NCBI RefSeq assembly: GCF_017948675.1
Contig: NZ_JAGFBU010000001.1
Coordinates: 1,302,001 to 1,366,000, forward strand
DNA: 64,000 nucleotides
Reading direction: 5' to 3'
DNA from: Flavobacterium flabelliforme
Lineage (GTDB): Bacteria; Bacteroidota; Bacteroidia; Flavobacteriales; Flavobacteriaceae
Part shown: piece by piece, positions 50,961-59,973 of the stretch
Layout: each line of letters opens with the position of its first letter
Position numbering within the stretch: position 1 is the first letter of the stretch
Position numbers and translations under genes: made by a program
The notes under the pieces: generated by a model
What the model was told of the DNA's origin: nothing
The model's input: the letters and a program-made list of their open reading frames with translations, nothing else
Databases searched by the model: none

Positions 50961-53699
50961 CTATTTTAACTTAGTGTTTTCTATTTTTTTTTGTTTTCGA
51001 AAGAAATAGATTGACCAAAAAAGTAATCCAATTCCGCTTAGAAGCAACAGCGAATACAATAAGTAATTATTATTTTCTGAACTCTCAATAGTACCATAAT
51101 AAACAAATGCACTCCAATAATAAGGTGATTTTTTAGCGTTTGAAATTGAAGTGTTTTGTAAAAATTCTCTTTTTGCATTGGCATTCGCTTCTAGATAAGA
51201 TTGCTTGTTTTTGATGTTTTTATAAAACAAATCCATGAAGACTGAAGTAGTGTAATCGTTTACTTTCCATAAGGAAAACAATAAATTTTGCGCTCCTGCC
51301 AATTGAAATCCTCTAGCCACGCTCATGGCTCCTTCCGATTTAAATAATTTTCCAATTCCAGTTTCACAAGCACTTAAAACCACTAAATCGGGATGAATAT
51401 TTAAATAGTATATCTCTGAGTATAGGATTTCTTGATCGTAGAACTTAATACTAGCGGGAGTTTCGAGATCGCCGGAAGAGGCGTGCGTAGAAAGATGAAT
51501 AATCGAATAGTTATTTGCATTTTTTTTGAAATTAGCAAATGTAGCTTTGCTGTTTTCCAAATAATTTCCTTCAAATTTTTTTTGAATGTATTGCATTTCG
51601 TCCTTGGAGTAAGTTAAGGCATAAGATGTTTTGTCAAATACGGGAAAGATACCTAGAACACTTTCTTGCTTTTTTTTCGTGCTTGAAGCTAAATAGAACT
51701 GTGCTGAATTTTGATAACAGATGTTGTAGTCCAGAAGCAAATAATTCATTTTAGCGAAATTGGTGGTTGCGGAAGGTTTTGTAATTAAAGCTTCAAAAGG
51801 TAAAAAATACAATAGACCATCAGGAATTATTAATAAATTTTTATATTCAGAATTTTTCGGTAATTTCAATAATTCATAAGCAATATTACCAGTAGCATTA
51901 TATTTATTTGGTGCATTTGCAATAGCATTTGCCTCATTGAAAAAGTCGATGAACTGCGTGATTTTGGCAGAAGTATTGGCGTTGTTACTAAAAGAATTGA
52001 AGTGTATTTTTTTATCTTCTATCGTAAAAGAATACATTTTTTCAATTCCAGAAAAATATTCAACCAATATGGTTTTGTCTTTCTCTAGCTTATTATACAA
52101 ATCAGTTAAACGGAGCTTTGGGTTTACTTTTTTTTCTGCTTCTGGTGTCGTTTGTTTTAGTTGCAACATCCATTTATTTTGTTTTTTAATGGCTTCGTTA
52201 ATTTTTGTAATATCAGCTAAATTGCCTTTTTGTTGTTCCTTTAAGATGAAGTTGTTTTCTATCTGCAGTTGTTCAGAAATATGTTTTTGAATCGCTGATT
52301 GGTTTTTAAAAGTGACTAAACTTTGCCTTAAAACAGCAGATTTTGTATCTTCAGTTAGTAAAAACGCATTTTCTAGGTGAATTAATTTGGCGTCTTTTTT
52401 AAATAAAGATTCATAAATAGCAAGACATTTTTCAGTACGATTCCGATTTCGTATTTGGCTAATTATTTTAGAGTTTTCATAAATAAGTAAGGACTGAAAG
52501 AGTTCCTCTATATAAAAAGCGAGTTTATAACTTTGAAGTGCTTTTTCAGGTTGGTTTTCTGCTTCGTAAATTGCTGCTTGTAAATCTAAAGCATCCAGTA
52601 AAACGGTTTCTGTATAAAGAGATTTTTGTTGCGGTAATTTATTGACATGATTGGAATAATTAGGAATTAAATTTCTAAAAATTTCAGAAATTAACGCGCT
52701 AGCATACTTTATATTTCCAGTTCTAAAAAGAAGATTGGCTTGGTCGTAATATAGTTGCGCTTTTTTTCTTGGATTGTCATTGCGAATTTTTTCAAAGGTA
52801 TTTTTAGCCTTCTCAAAATATGCTAAGGCTGTTTTAGGATCGTTGTGTTGTAGTTTTAAGTTTGATAAATTACGATAGGTATTCACCAAAGACTCATTGT
52901 TAGTTTTATCTTTTTCTAATAACGAAAGTGCTTTTAAAAAGGCTTTTTCAGCATTGTTATTGCTTTTAGAACTTGTAGGAATATATTTTTGTAATACATA
53001 ATTAGAGCCTAAATTATTATATAAATTACCTTTCTGATTGTCACTTAGTTTTTGTGAATGAATCGTTTTTTCAAGCAAATCAATTGCCTCATTTATTCTT
53101 CCTGTATTTTGATAAACATTTGATAGATTGAGTACTGCTGCATATTGCTGTTCTTCATTATTGCTTTTTGTCGCAATATAATAATATTGTTTTATTGTGT
53201 TTTCAGCATTATCATAATCACCAATAGTAGTGTATAAATTTCCAAGTGGCTTTAAACAGAATTCAACTATTTCATAGTTTTTTAAATTATTGGTTTGATA
53301 CATTCGCCACGCTTTTTCATAGCTGGAAATTGCTTTGTTTATTTTGCCAAATTGGTTCTCATAATAGCCTTTGTTACAATTTAAAATAACGAAAGACAGT
53401 AATTCGTCTTTGTTTTTTAAGTCTAATTTTGGAAAAATAGTTTGAGAAAAAAGCGCTAATTCATTTAAATTTTCTTCAGTAGGATTTGTTACAAAGCTAT
53501 CTACGGCAAAGTATATTTTATCTTCTTGAGAAACCGATTTTTGTGCTGAAATTGAAAATGAAATAAGAAATAGGAAAACAGTAAAAATGGATTCGCAGTA
53601 AGTTTTAATGCTAGTATAGTAAAAATACCATTTATTGAAAAACCTCCTTATTAGGAATGACAAATCTTTGTTATGCTTAAAGAATGTTAAAATTTCCAT
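50961..53699 (-). CDS. CHAT-domain TPR protease, exported, C-terminal anchor
   Basis: 912 residues. A hydrophobic export segment (SIFTVFLFLISFSISAQ, about 38-53) precedes about ten TPR units (for example YTTIGDYDNAENTIKQYYYI, LNLSNVYQNTGRINEAIDLL, YRNLSNLKLQHNDPKTALAY) and a coiled region. The C-terminal CHAT (caspase-like) domain has the dyad His739 (IIHLSTHASSGD) and Cys778 (VVLSACETGIG), then GFQLAGAQNLLFSLWKVND. A final membrane helix (LLYSLLLLSGIGLLFWSIYF) and basic tail suggest anchoring. It overlaps the PKD gene by 13 bp. Start codon uncertain: the 37 residues before the signal segment are unusually long. Confidence 0.85.
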   Translation of the reverse strand: MEILTFFKHNKDLSFLIRRFFNKWYFYYTSIKTYCESIFTVFLFLISFSISAQKSVSQEDKIYFAVDSFVTNPTEENLNELALFSQTIFPKLDLKNKDELLSFVILNCNKGYYENQFGKINKAISSYEKAWRMYQTNNLKNYEIVEFCLKPLGNLYTTIGDYDNAENTIKQYYYIATKSNNEEQQYAAVLNLSNVYQNTGRINEAIDLLEKTIHSQKLSDNQKGNLYNNLGSNYVLQKYIPTSSKSNNNAEKAFLKALSLLEKDKTNNESLVNTYRNLSNLKLQHNDPKTALAYFEKAKNTFEKIRNDNPRKKAQLYYDQANLLFRTGNIKYASALISEIFRNLIPNYSNHVNKLPQQKSLYTETVLLDALDLQAAIYEAENQPEKALQSYKLAFYIEELFQSLLIYENSKIISQIRNRNRTEKCLAIYESLFKKDAKLIHLENAFLLTEDTKSAVLRQSLVTFKNQSAIQKHISEQLQIENNFILKEQQKGNLADITKINEAIKKQNKWMLQLKQTTPEAEKKVNPKLRLTDLYNKLEKDKTILVEYFSGIEKMYSFTIEDKKIHFNSFSNNANTSAKITQFIDFFNEANAIANAPNKYNATGNIAYELLKLPKNSEYKNLLIIPDGLLYFLPFEALITKPSATTNFAKMNYLLLDYNICYQNSAQFYLASSTKKKQESVLGIFPVFDKTSYALTYSKDEMQYIQKKFEGNYLENSKATFANFKKNANNYSIIHLSTHASSGDLETPASIKFYDQEILYSEIYYLNIHPDLVVLSACETGIGKLFKSEGAMSVARGFQLAGAQNLLFSLWKVNDYTTSVFMDLFYKNIKNKQSYLEANANAKREFLQNTSISNAKKSPYYWSAFVYYGTIESSENNNYLLYSLLLLSGIGLLFWSIYFFRKQKKIENTKLK

Positions 53700-55639
53700 A
53701 TTCCATAAAACTGCAAATAGTTAAAGTTTTCTTTGAAATTTACCACATATCTCGCTCCTAAACTAGGGCCTATTCTTGCTGCGCCAAGTGTTAAGTCAAA
53801 AAGTAATCCTGTTTTGAAATTGCTAAATGTAGTAGAATTTGAAGCGGAATCATTTTTTGTATTGATCAAAAAATTACCCTTGACACTTTCAAAAGTTTCT
53901 ATAGTTATTTCTTGTTTTTGTTTTTCTGATGCATTTGTATTTACTTGTACACCAGCACCAATTCCTACATAGTTATTGATGTTGTAACGTATTAAAACTG
54001 GAATTTCCCAATTTATATTACTATAACTATTTTGTGTTGTGGTGCGCTGTAGCTGTCTTGTTCCATTAGGATTGTCTAAAAAATCTTCGACTATTTTTAT
54101 TTTGCTATCATAAGTATGCAAACTGTTAACAAACTCTGCTTGCCAATAGAAACGGTACGATTTAAAAGGAGAAATGGTGGCGCCAGCAAAATAGCTTTTA
54201 GAATTTTTTAAACTAGGGTATAAATTGTAACCTGCTTTTGCACCAATAGAAATTCCAGGAAGGAAGCGCGTCGTGGCGTAATTAGTAATGATTGGTTCGT
54301 TTTTATCAAAGATAATCGCTGTTCGACTCTTTGTCTTTATTTTGTGGAAATCCTCATTAAATTTCATTGAATATTTTACAAAACCTTTGGTGCTGTCTTT
54401 TTCTTTTACATTTTTTTGCTCGCTTCCAGGCAAATAGATATTCTTGAAAGTAAATATAATTTGTTTTTGTTTAATAATAGTGTCTAAACAACTTGTAGTG
54501 GGAATTTCATCTTTTGGACAAATAGGACATTTGGGGTACATATCCTCAATTTGAAATGTTTTTTTATCAAACATATCAGGTATGTCAGTTTCTAAACGTA
54601 TTAGTCGAGCGGGACCTTCTCCGTTGTTTTGAAAACGAGTTTTAAAATTGACTCTTTTAAAACGGACCAATCTATAATTCATAAAACTGCCATTAGAGCC
54701 CATTTTATTTGGATCGTGTGAAGTGACAATTTCCATTTCTAAGTTTTTTATTTTATGGTTTTTAAAACTTCGATTGGGGATAAATATACCGCGCATGGTT
54801 ACCGTGGCACTAGTATCTTTTATCATTTCGGGCGTTGTTTGGAACGTATAAAAAATATTTCGCGTTTCTAATGGGTTGCAGTCGTCAAATTCTAAAATAG
54901 AAACATCTTTAAATGTTTCGTATGCCGTTTTTAAAGTGGTCTCTAGATCTTCTTCTGTAGCTTTGTAGTTGTGTTTTTTGGCTGGAGCCGAATTTTCGCT
55001 AGAAGCTAAATAAGAACCAGAATTTTCAAGATCGTTTATCGCTGCAATGTTGTTTTCTTTGATTTCTCTCTCGCCAGCATGTGCTCTAAAATCGACTAAT
55101 TCGAAATTTTTATTCTTGAATTGCTTTTCGTTGTAAAACAAATATAATTTACCATTACTAACATAGTTTTCGAGATTTTGATAACTTAGGATTACAACTA
55201 TTTCTTGCTCTGGAATGGGATCGCAATTTTTTTGAATGGCAAATCCGTTTTGGTCCGCTATCGAAGCGATGTCTTTATATTCTGTACTAGAAATCTCGTT
55301 GATAACTACTTTTTTAGGTCGTGTTGCAGGTGGTTTCCCATTGTCGTAATTGTTAGTTACGGTGAGTCTGGCGTTATAAGTTCCTTTGTTTTTATAAACG
55401 TGTTTGGGTTCGGCTTCTTTGCTATAATGTCCATCTCCAAGTTCCCATAAATAAGAAAAGCTGGGTTTTGGCGCTCCAGCAATGGGTATTAATGGTGGTG
55501 TTTCTGGTTTGTATGAAACCCTATTTCCGTTTTGATTGTAAAGAATAGTGGCGCGTCGGGTGATGGTGTCTTTTACTTTAGTTTGCGAAAAACTTGTATG
55601 AGTGCAAAAGCAGATTAAAATTACTAAAAATGTTCTCAT
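53687..55639 (-). CDS. PKD-domain protein with C-terminal beta-barrel-like region
   Basis: 650 residues. Signal peptide MRTFLVILICFCTHTSFSQ; one PKD domain at about 40-115 with YLWELGDGHYSKEAEPKHVY and GTYNARLTVTNN; a middle region resembling an Ig-like DUF with CPICPKDEIPTTSC (a cysteine-rich loop); and a C-terminal stretch of aromatic strands (SIGAKAGYNLYPSLKNSKSY, RYNINNYVGIGAGVQVNTNA, LGARYVVNFKENFNYLQFYG) that looks like an outer-membrane barrel. It would place the PKD domain and its partner at the cell surface or periplasm. Operon with the CHAT protein. Confidence 0.78.
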   Translation of the reverse strand: MRTFLVILICFCTHTSFSQTKVKDTITRRATILYNQNGNRVSYKPETPPLIPIAGAPKPSFSYLWELGDGHYSKEAEPKHVYKNKGTYNARLTVTNNYDNGKPPATRPKKVVINEISSTEYKDIASIADQNGFAIQKNCDPIPEQEIVVILSYQNLENYVSNGKLYLFYNEKQFKNKNFELVDFRAHAGEREIKENNIAAINDLENSGSYLASSENSAPAKKHNYKATEEDLETTLKTAYETFKDVSILEFDDCNPLETRNIFYTFQTTPEMIKDTSATVTMRGIFIPNRSFKNHKIKNLEMEIVTSHDPNKMGSNGSFMNYRLVRFKRVNFKTRFQNNGEGPARLIRLETDIPDMFDKKTFQIEDMYPKCPICPKDEIPTTSCLDTIIKQKQIIFTFKNIYLPGSEQKNVKEKDSTKGFVKYSMKFNEDFHKIKTKSRTAIIFDKNEPIITNYATTRFLPGISIGAKAGYNLYPSLKNSKSYFAGATISPFKSYRFYWQAEFVNSLHTYDSKIKIVEDFLDNPNGTRQLQRTTTQNSYSNINWEIPVLIRYNINNYVGIGAGVQVNTNASEKQKQEITIETFESVKGNFLINTKNDSASNSTTFSNFKTGLLFDLTLGAARIGPSLGARYVVNFKENFNYLQFYGIWKF

Positions 55640-55655
55640 AATCGGATGTTTTTTT

Positions 55656-55754
55656 AGCCCTGATAGCAGTGAAAATCCTTTTTAGTAGTATTACAGTGCC
55701 GGTTTCGGTACTGTAATGTTACTAAAAAGATTGTAACGAATAGCAGGAATAGCT
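55656..55754 (-). repeat. Dispersed palindromic element, copy C
   Basis: 99 bp on the minus strand. Ends AGCTATTCCTGCTATTCGTT (then ACAATCTTTTT) and AAAAAGGATTTTCACTGCTA (then TCAGGGCTA). The core is a long stem: AGTA-CATTACAGT pairs with ACTGTAAT-TACT around CCG-aaa-CGG. It lies between the lipoprotein gene that ends at 55870 and the PKD gene, close to where the PKD-CHAT promoter should be. Confidence 0.85.
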
Positions 55755-55820
55755 CCAGATAATTAGCTTATTTATTCATTAGAATTAATTTGTATTGATT
55801 TGAAAATCATTTAAATATAG

Positions 55821-55848
55821 AAAAAAGTGGTGAGCAAATCACCACTTT
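55821..55848 (-). terminator. Terminator of the lipoprotein gene upstream of the PKD-CHAT operon
   Basis: AAAGTGGTG (55824-55832) and CACCACTTT (55840-55848); followed on the minus strand by T residues. It separates the lipoprotein transcript from the PKD-CHAT operon. Confidence 0.8.
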
Positions 55849-55869
55849 ACAAAAAAATGTTAGTGTAAG

Positions 55870-56850
55870 TTATTGTATTGCATTGATTGCGGCTATTAGT
55901 TGAGCTTCACTTCCTACGGTAGTCTCGGATAAAGTAAAGGTGTAAATGTCATTTGCTTGTACAGTTACGGCTTTGATAGCATATCTCCATTGTCCGTTAT
56001 CTTCGGTAGCAAAAATAACGTGACAAGCTAAACCTATTGGAATTTGACCATAATGTTCGCTAAACAAACCTGCGGTTGTAAAGGTGTCTAGGTGTGCTAA
56101 AGCATTTTGACCTTCGCCATCATAAGAAAGATAAATGGCACTATTTGTATTGTCGTATCCTTGTGGTGCAGCTACTAAAATTGTAGTTTTTGGTCTAGGA
56201 TCACTATAAAAACGATCCACATTAGTCCAACCAAAGTGACCAAAACTTACGAAGTAGTTATTTCCTTCGCCTTTTACTCCTCCTTGTCCGCCATTTGCTC
56301 CTGTAGCATCAACTGCATTTTTCCATGCTAAATTACCGTTAGCATCTATAATTCCGTTCCATAATATCATGGCATTATCCAGTCCACCAGTTAAATTTGT
56401 GGGAACTTGTAACGACATGTTACAGCCTGTGGCTAAATCTACTCCGCCTTGAGTCGCTTTGATGAAGAATTCTCCGCCTGAGATTAGTAGCGCTCTGTCG
56501 CCATTTGGCATAATTCCCATCGTAGGTTTGTTAGTCACTAACATATTTCCTTTTTTGAAGATTTCTACATATTCGATGTCAACTATTCCTGTCACGGGAT
56601 TTCCGTTTTTGGTTAAGCAATTTCCGTTTATATTTATTTTTACTCCATTAGCCGAAGTTAGTGTAGTCACGCCAGATCCTGCTGTAATTGTAAATTTCTG
56701 GGTCATTTTATCTAATGCTGCTTTACGCACAGTAGCAAATTTTGTTGCGGTTGGTACTGTCGTTAAAGTGTCATTGTTATCTTCATTACAGCTTACCGAT
56801 AGAATAGTAGCTAAGATTAACAGACTGATGTTTTTTAAATTTGATTTCAT
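55870..56850 (-). CDS. Exported lipoprotein of the CHAT cluster, 326 aa
   Basis: Lipobox at LSVSC (Cys21) after MKSNLKNISLLILATILS. The mature part is a beta-rich domain (FTITAGSGVTTLTSANGVKI, NPVTGIVDIEYVEIFKKGNM, GDRALLISGGEFFIKATQGG) with Gly/Asn-rich loops, ending in a helical AQLIAAINAIQ. ANGVKININGNCL followed by TGIVDIEYVEI recalls carboxypeptidase-like or invasin-type strands, but no family is firm. It is one of two tandem lipoproteins before the small membrane protein. Confidence 0.72.
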   Translation of the reverse strand: MKSNLKNISLLILATILSVSCNEDNNDTLTTVPTATKFATVRKAALDKMTQKFTITAGSGVTTLTSANGVKININGNCLTKNGNPVTGIVDIEYVEIFKKGNMLVTNKPTMGIMPNGDRALLISGGEFFIKATQGGVDLATGCNMSLQVPTNLTGGLDNAMILWNGIIDANGNLAWKNAVDATGANGGQGGVKGEGNNYFVSFGHFGWTNVDRFYSDPRPKTTILVAAPQGYDNTNSAIYLSYDGEGQNALAHLDTFTTAGLFSEHYGQIPIGLACHVIFATEDNGQWRYAIKAVTVQANDIYTFTLSETTVGSEAQLIAAINAIQ

Positions 56851-56951
56851 AATTTCTAGTTTTTAGGTTGTTTTACGGAGTACTCTTAGGACTCTCATTT
56901 TTGAATTATATAGGTATATCAATAGCATTGTGTTTTTGTTACCCCTATTTT

Positions 56952-57998
56952 TTATTTTTTTAGTGTTAGTCCTAATTCTACAAAGGTTGTAGGAGTAGTG
57001 CTTAACAAAGTTGGAGTTCCAGAAACATCTATTTTGCTGATTTGTCCGTTTGGATAGCCAGAGATTCCTTGTAATGTAGAAACATAAAAAATTTTGTTAC
57101 AGTTGTCATAAACGGTACTATAGAATTCAGAATTTATATTAAATGCAAAGCTATAAATAGGTGTTTTTGAGATTAGTAATGGGTTTGAAACATTTAGTTC
57201 ATACAATTTTGAGTTCGAAACTCCTGCGTCTTCCATTATGGCATAAAGGATGTTTGTTTGTTTGAACTCTAAAGAAATAAAGGATAATCCGCTACTTCCA
57301 CCAGCTGGTAAGGCTATCGCAGCCGAAACGATTGCGGTTGATATATTTGAATTGTTGTAAGTAATGATTCGGTTTCCTAATAAAAAATAAATCGCATTTA
57401 CACCATCTGTTGCCGCCGTAAAGGTTTGCAAATTATAACCCGCTAATGTGTTTTGAGGAATTGGAGTTGAAGAACTTGGAATAATATTAAAATTAGCATC
57501 TACCAAGGAGAAGATTTGATTTGTAAAATCGTAGCAACCATAGTAGAGAACGCCGCCAACAATTACGGGTGCATTAACCACTCGATACAATAAGGTAGTG
57601 TTTGAATATAAAGGAATAGCAGTTGCGCTAGAAGTATTTGTTGCAGTGTTCACTTTTGTTAGTATTCCTTTTTCACCAGAAATTAATAGGTATTCATTTG
57701 TCAAAGGATTAAAAACGGCATTATTTGTTCCCGAAGATTGAAAGGTCACGGGTTGTGTAACCGCTGAAAGTACTGTGAAATTTGGTACAGTTAAAGAATT
57801 TAGTGAAGAACCAAAATTACCAGTTTGTGATCCTTGTTCTATATTGTAACCTAATATTTCGACATCGGCACATCCGGCAGGTTTTTCATCTTGTGTATCA
57901 CAACTGAAAAAGAAAATAGATACAATAAGCGAAAAGAAAAGGCGAGTAGAATTTTTACGAATTTGTAAAAGATTCCTAGTGTAGTTGTTTTTTTTCAT
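56952..57998 (-). CDS. Exported lipoprotein with propeller-like repeats, 348 aa
   Basis: Lipobox FFFSC (Cys33) after a basic N-terminus. The mature part has repeated short blades of the type NEYLLISGEKGILTKVNTAT, GGVLYYGCYDFTNQIFSLVD and GVNAIYFLLGNRIITYNNSN, each strand-turn-strand with a small hydrophobic core. This suggests a beta-propeller surface lipoprotein of about six or seven blades. It lies 17 bp after the small membrane protein gene on the same strand. Confidence 0.72.
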   Translation of the reverse strand: MKKNNYTRNLLQIRKNSTRLFFSLIVSIFFFSCDTQDEKPAGCADVEILGYNIEQGSQTGNFGSSLNSLTVPNFTVLSAVTQPVTFQSSGTNNAVFNPLTNEYLLISGEKGILTKVNTATNTSSATAIPLYSNTTLLYRVVNAPVIVGGVLYYGCYDFTNQIFSLVDANFNIIPSSSTPIPQNTLAGYNLQTFTAATDGVNAIYFLLGNRIITYNNSNISTAIVSAAIALPAGGSSGLSFISLEFKQTNILYAIMEDAGVSNSKLYELNVSNPLLISKTPIYSFAFNINSEFYSTVYDNCNKIFYVSTLQGISGYPNGQISKIDVSGTPTLLSTTPTTFVELGLTLKK

Positions 57999-58014
57999 GA
58001 TTTCTAATTTTAAA

Positions 58015-58365
58015 TTATTTTTTTAAGAGTAAGCATCTGTCTTCAAAAACATTTCCATCTTCATCGAGTGCCATCAAGATTTGTTTTTTTTGCCTGTAGT
58101 TGATTATTAAATAGATCCAGACAAAAAACCAAATTCCCATCGTGATGCAGGAAAGAAAAAGATGAAAGGAATGATCAATGTTTTTTGTCTCTTTAGCTAA
58201 AACCACGTATGGCAATTTGTTGTTTTGTTCTATGATTTTAAAACCAGAATGTAGTTTGTCAGAAAGCCTTTTGTGAAACTTAACAAAATCAGCTTCTGAA
58301 TTTAATTGTTGACTTTTCATTTCTATTTTTTTTTTAGAAGGTTTGCTACTCTTTGTTTTTACCAT
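58015..58365 (-). CDS. Small membrane protein of the CHAT cluster, 116 aa
   Basis: Basic N-terminus (VKTKSSKPSKKKIEMKSQQL), a helical cytosolic part, and a single membrane segment HLFLSCITMGIWFFVWIYLI near residues 68-88, then a short C-terminal tail. Start is uncertain: ATG 58320 (MKSQQLN) is an alternative and would remove a Lys/Ser-rich leader. Function unknown. It is divergent from the ECF sigma gene. Confidence 0.62.
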   Translation of the reverse strand: MVKTKSSKPSKKKIEMKSQQLNSEADFVKFHKRLSDKLHSGFKIIEQNNKLPYVVLAKETKNIDHSFHLFLSCITMGIWFFVWIYLIINYRQKKQILMALDEDGNVFEDRCLLLKK

Positions 58366-58492
58366 ATCAATAAGGTTTAAAAATTGTTACCCCATTTTTT
58401 AAAAAAAAAAATATAATACAACTGTATTTCAGATTGTTGCTATTGATTTGTTTCATATTCTTTTTTTACATTAGCCAATAAAATTTTTCTGT

Positions 58493-59077
58493 ATGGCGAA
58501 TAACATAATTCATAGCGATCAGATGTATATAGATGGGCTTGCGAGTAATAACTCGGCAATTATTCAATCTATTTATAAAAAATTTGTTCCAAAAGTGGTT
58601 TCTTATATTAGGAATAATTCAGGAGATGAAGATCAAGCCCGAGATGTGATACAAGAAGTTCTTATTGTGATTTTTAATCAAGCCAAGGCTAATAAACTGC
58701 AACTAACTTGTCCGTTTGATGCGTATTTTTTTTTATTGTGTAAAAGAAAATGGCTGAATGAACTGAAAAAATCTTCTAATAAAGGGGTAACAATTAGTGA
58801 TGAATTTATATCTACTAACGAACCTGTTGAGGAATTACTTGCCCAAACTGAAATCTTTGAAGAAAAACAGCAACTTTTTGATCTAATGTTCGAGAAGCTT
58901 GGTGCCAAATGCCAAGAAGTTTTAAAGTTGAGTTTTACATTAAAATCGATGGAAGAAGTAGCTGAAAAATTGCAAGTTACTTATGGTTATGTTCGCAAGA
59001 AAAAATCATTATGTACTGGACAATTAACACAATGGATTCGGGAAAACAGTCTTTTTAAATCATTTAAAATCAAATAA
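58493..59077 (+). CDS. ECF-type RNA polymerase sigma factor
   Basis: 194 residues. Region 2 is visible in ARDVIQEVLIVIFNQAKANK (with the D-x-x-Q-E-V motif) and region 4 as a helix-turn-helix in KSMEEVAEKLQVTYGYVRKK. The order is the standard ECF layout. It is likely to be held inactive by a partner, and the membrane TPR protein 3 bp downstream is the natural candidate for that partner. It diverges from the lipoprotein genes of the CHAT cluster. Confidence 0.86.
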   Translation: MANNIIHSDQMYIDGLASNNSAIIQSIYKKFVPKVVSYIRNNSGDEDQARDVIQEVLIVIFNQAKANKLQLTCPFDAYFFLLCKRKWLNELKKSSNKGVTISDEFISTNEPVEELLAQTEIFEEKQQLFDLMFEKLGAKCQEVLKLSFTLKSMEEVAEKLQVTYGYVRKKKSLCTGQLTQWIRENSLFKSFKIK

Positions 59078-59079
59078 TT

Positions 59080-59802
59080 ATGAAGGAGGAAAACTATATT
59101 GTATTTGATCAATATCTTCAGAATGGAATGACATTTACGGAAAAAATAGCTTTTGAAAAGCAACTTTCTGAAGAACCAGAAGTTGCTGCAGATTTTCAAA
59201 ATTTTAAAGAAGTACAAGCCCAATTAGAAAATAAATTTACAGTTGATGCAGAACGCAACGCCTTTAAAGAAAATGTAAAGTCAATTGCGGGAACGCATTT
59301 TAAACCGAATAAAAAGGTAATTAAGCTAAAACCGTGGTTGTATTTAGTTGCGGCTTCTGTAGTTCTTTTGTTGGGATTGTTTGTTTTTAATGCCAATTCA
59401 AATCCAAATTTTGAAGATTACAATCATTTTGAAACTGCTCATTTTGTAGAAAGAGGTCATGAAACTACATCTTTGAAACAAGCTGAAGAAGCATACAATG
59501 CCAAAGATTATTTAACAGCAATACCGATTTTCGAATCGATTTTAAAACACAATAAAACTGCTGAAATTCAATATTTTTATGGTATTTCATTATTACAAAC
59601 TAATAAAATTCAGGAAGCAGAAGGCGTATTTAATGAGTTAAAATTAGGAAGTTCGGTGTTTAAAAATAAAGCACTTTGGGGTTTAGCATTAATCCAATTA
59701 AAACAAAAAGAATTTAAAGTTTGTAAAGAGATCTTGTTGACAATTCCGTCGGATGATGAGAATTATGAGCAAGTACAAGACTTATTAAACAAGTTAGATT
59801 AA
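59080..59802 (+). CDS. Membrane TPR protein, putative anti-sigma partner
   Basis: 240 residues. N-terminal cytosolic segment of about 85 residues with an anti-sigma-like helical character (YIVFDQYLQNGMTFTEKIAF, then EEPEVAADFQNFKEVQAQLE), a single membrane helix at 86-104 (WLYLVAASVVLLLGLFVFNA), and a periplasmic part with TPR-like repeats (EEAYNAKDYLTAIPIFESIL, YFYGISLLQTNKIQEAEGVF, GLALIQLKQKEFKVCKEILL). The topology is that of a membrane anti-sigma factor; the TPRs may sense the CHAT or PKD protein. Operon with the sigma gene, strong terminator after it. Confidence 0.75.
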   Translation: MKEENYIVFDQYLQNGMTFTEKIAFEKQLSEEPEVAADFQNFKEVQAQLENKFTVDAERNAFKENVKSIAGTHFKPNKKVIKLKPWLYLVAASVVLLLGLFVFNANSNPNFEDYNHFETAHFVERGHETTSLKQAEEAYNAKDYLTAIPIFESILKHNKTAEIQYFYGISLLQTNKIQEAEGVFNELKLGSSVFKNKALWGLALIQLKQKEFKVCKEILLTIPSDDENYEQVQDLLNKLD

Positions 59803-59832
59803 TTTTTTTAAGATAGAAGGATAATTATTTAA

Positions 59833-59877
59833 AATACAAAAGGCACTCTTTATTTAAAAAGGAGTGCCTTTTGTATT
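59833..59877 (+). terminator. Terminator of the sigma-TPR operon
   Basis: AATACAAAAGGCACTC (59833-59848) and GAGTGCCTTTTGTATT (59862-59877), a perfect 16-bp stem. Confidence 0.88.
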
Positions 59878-59918
59878 CGGTATAAATTATAAACCAACAG
59901 TATTTGCCTTTAATTACA

Positions 59919-59950
59919 TTGGGAATTTTTAGGTAATAGTTGTATTTTTG
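59919..59950 (+). promoter_or_regulatory. Promoter of tatD
   Basis: TTG at 59919-59921, spacing 21, TATTTTTG at 59943-59950; ATG at 59974. Confidence 0.65.
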
Positions 59951-59973
59951 TAAGCTAATATTTTTGATACCTA

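Noticed and set aside
51432..52290. Plus-strand ORFs inside the CHAT gene
   Set aside because: They are shadows of the minus-strand frame, with no start context and low-complexity translation.
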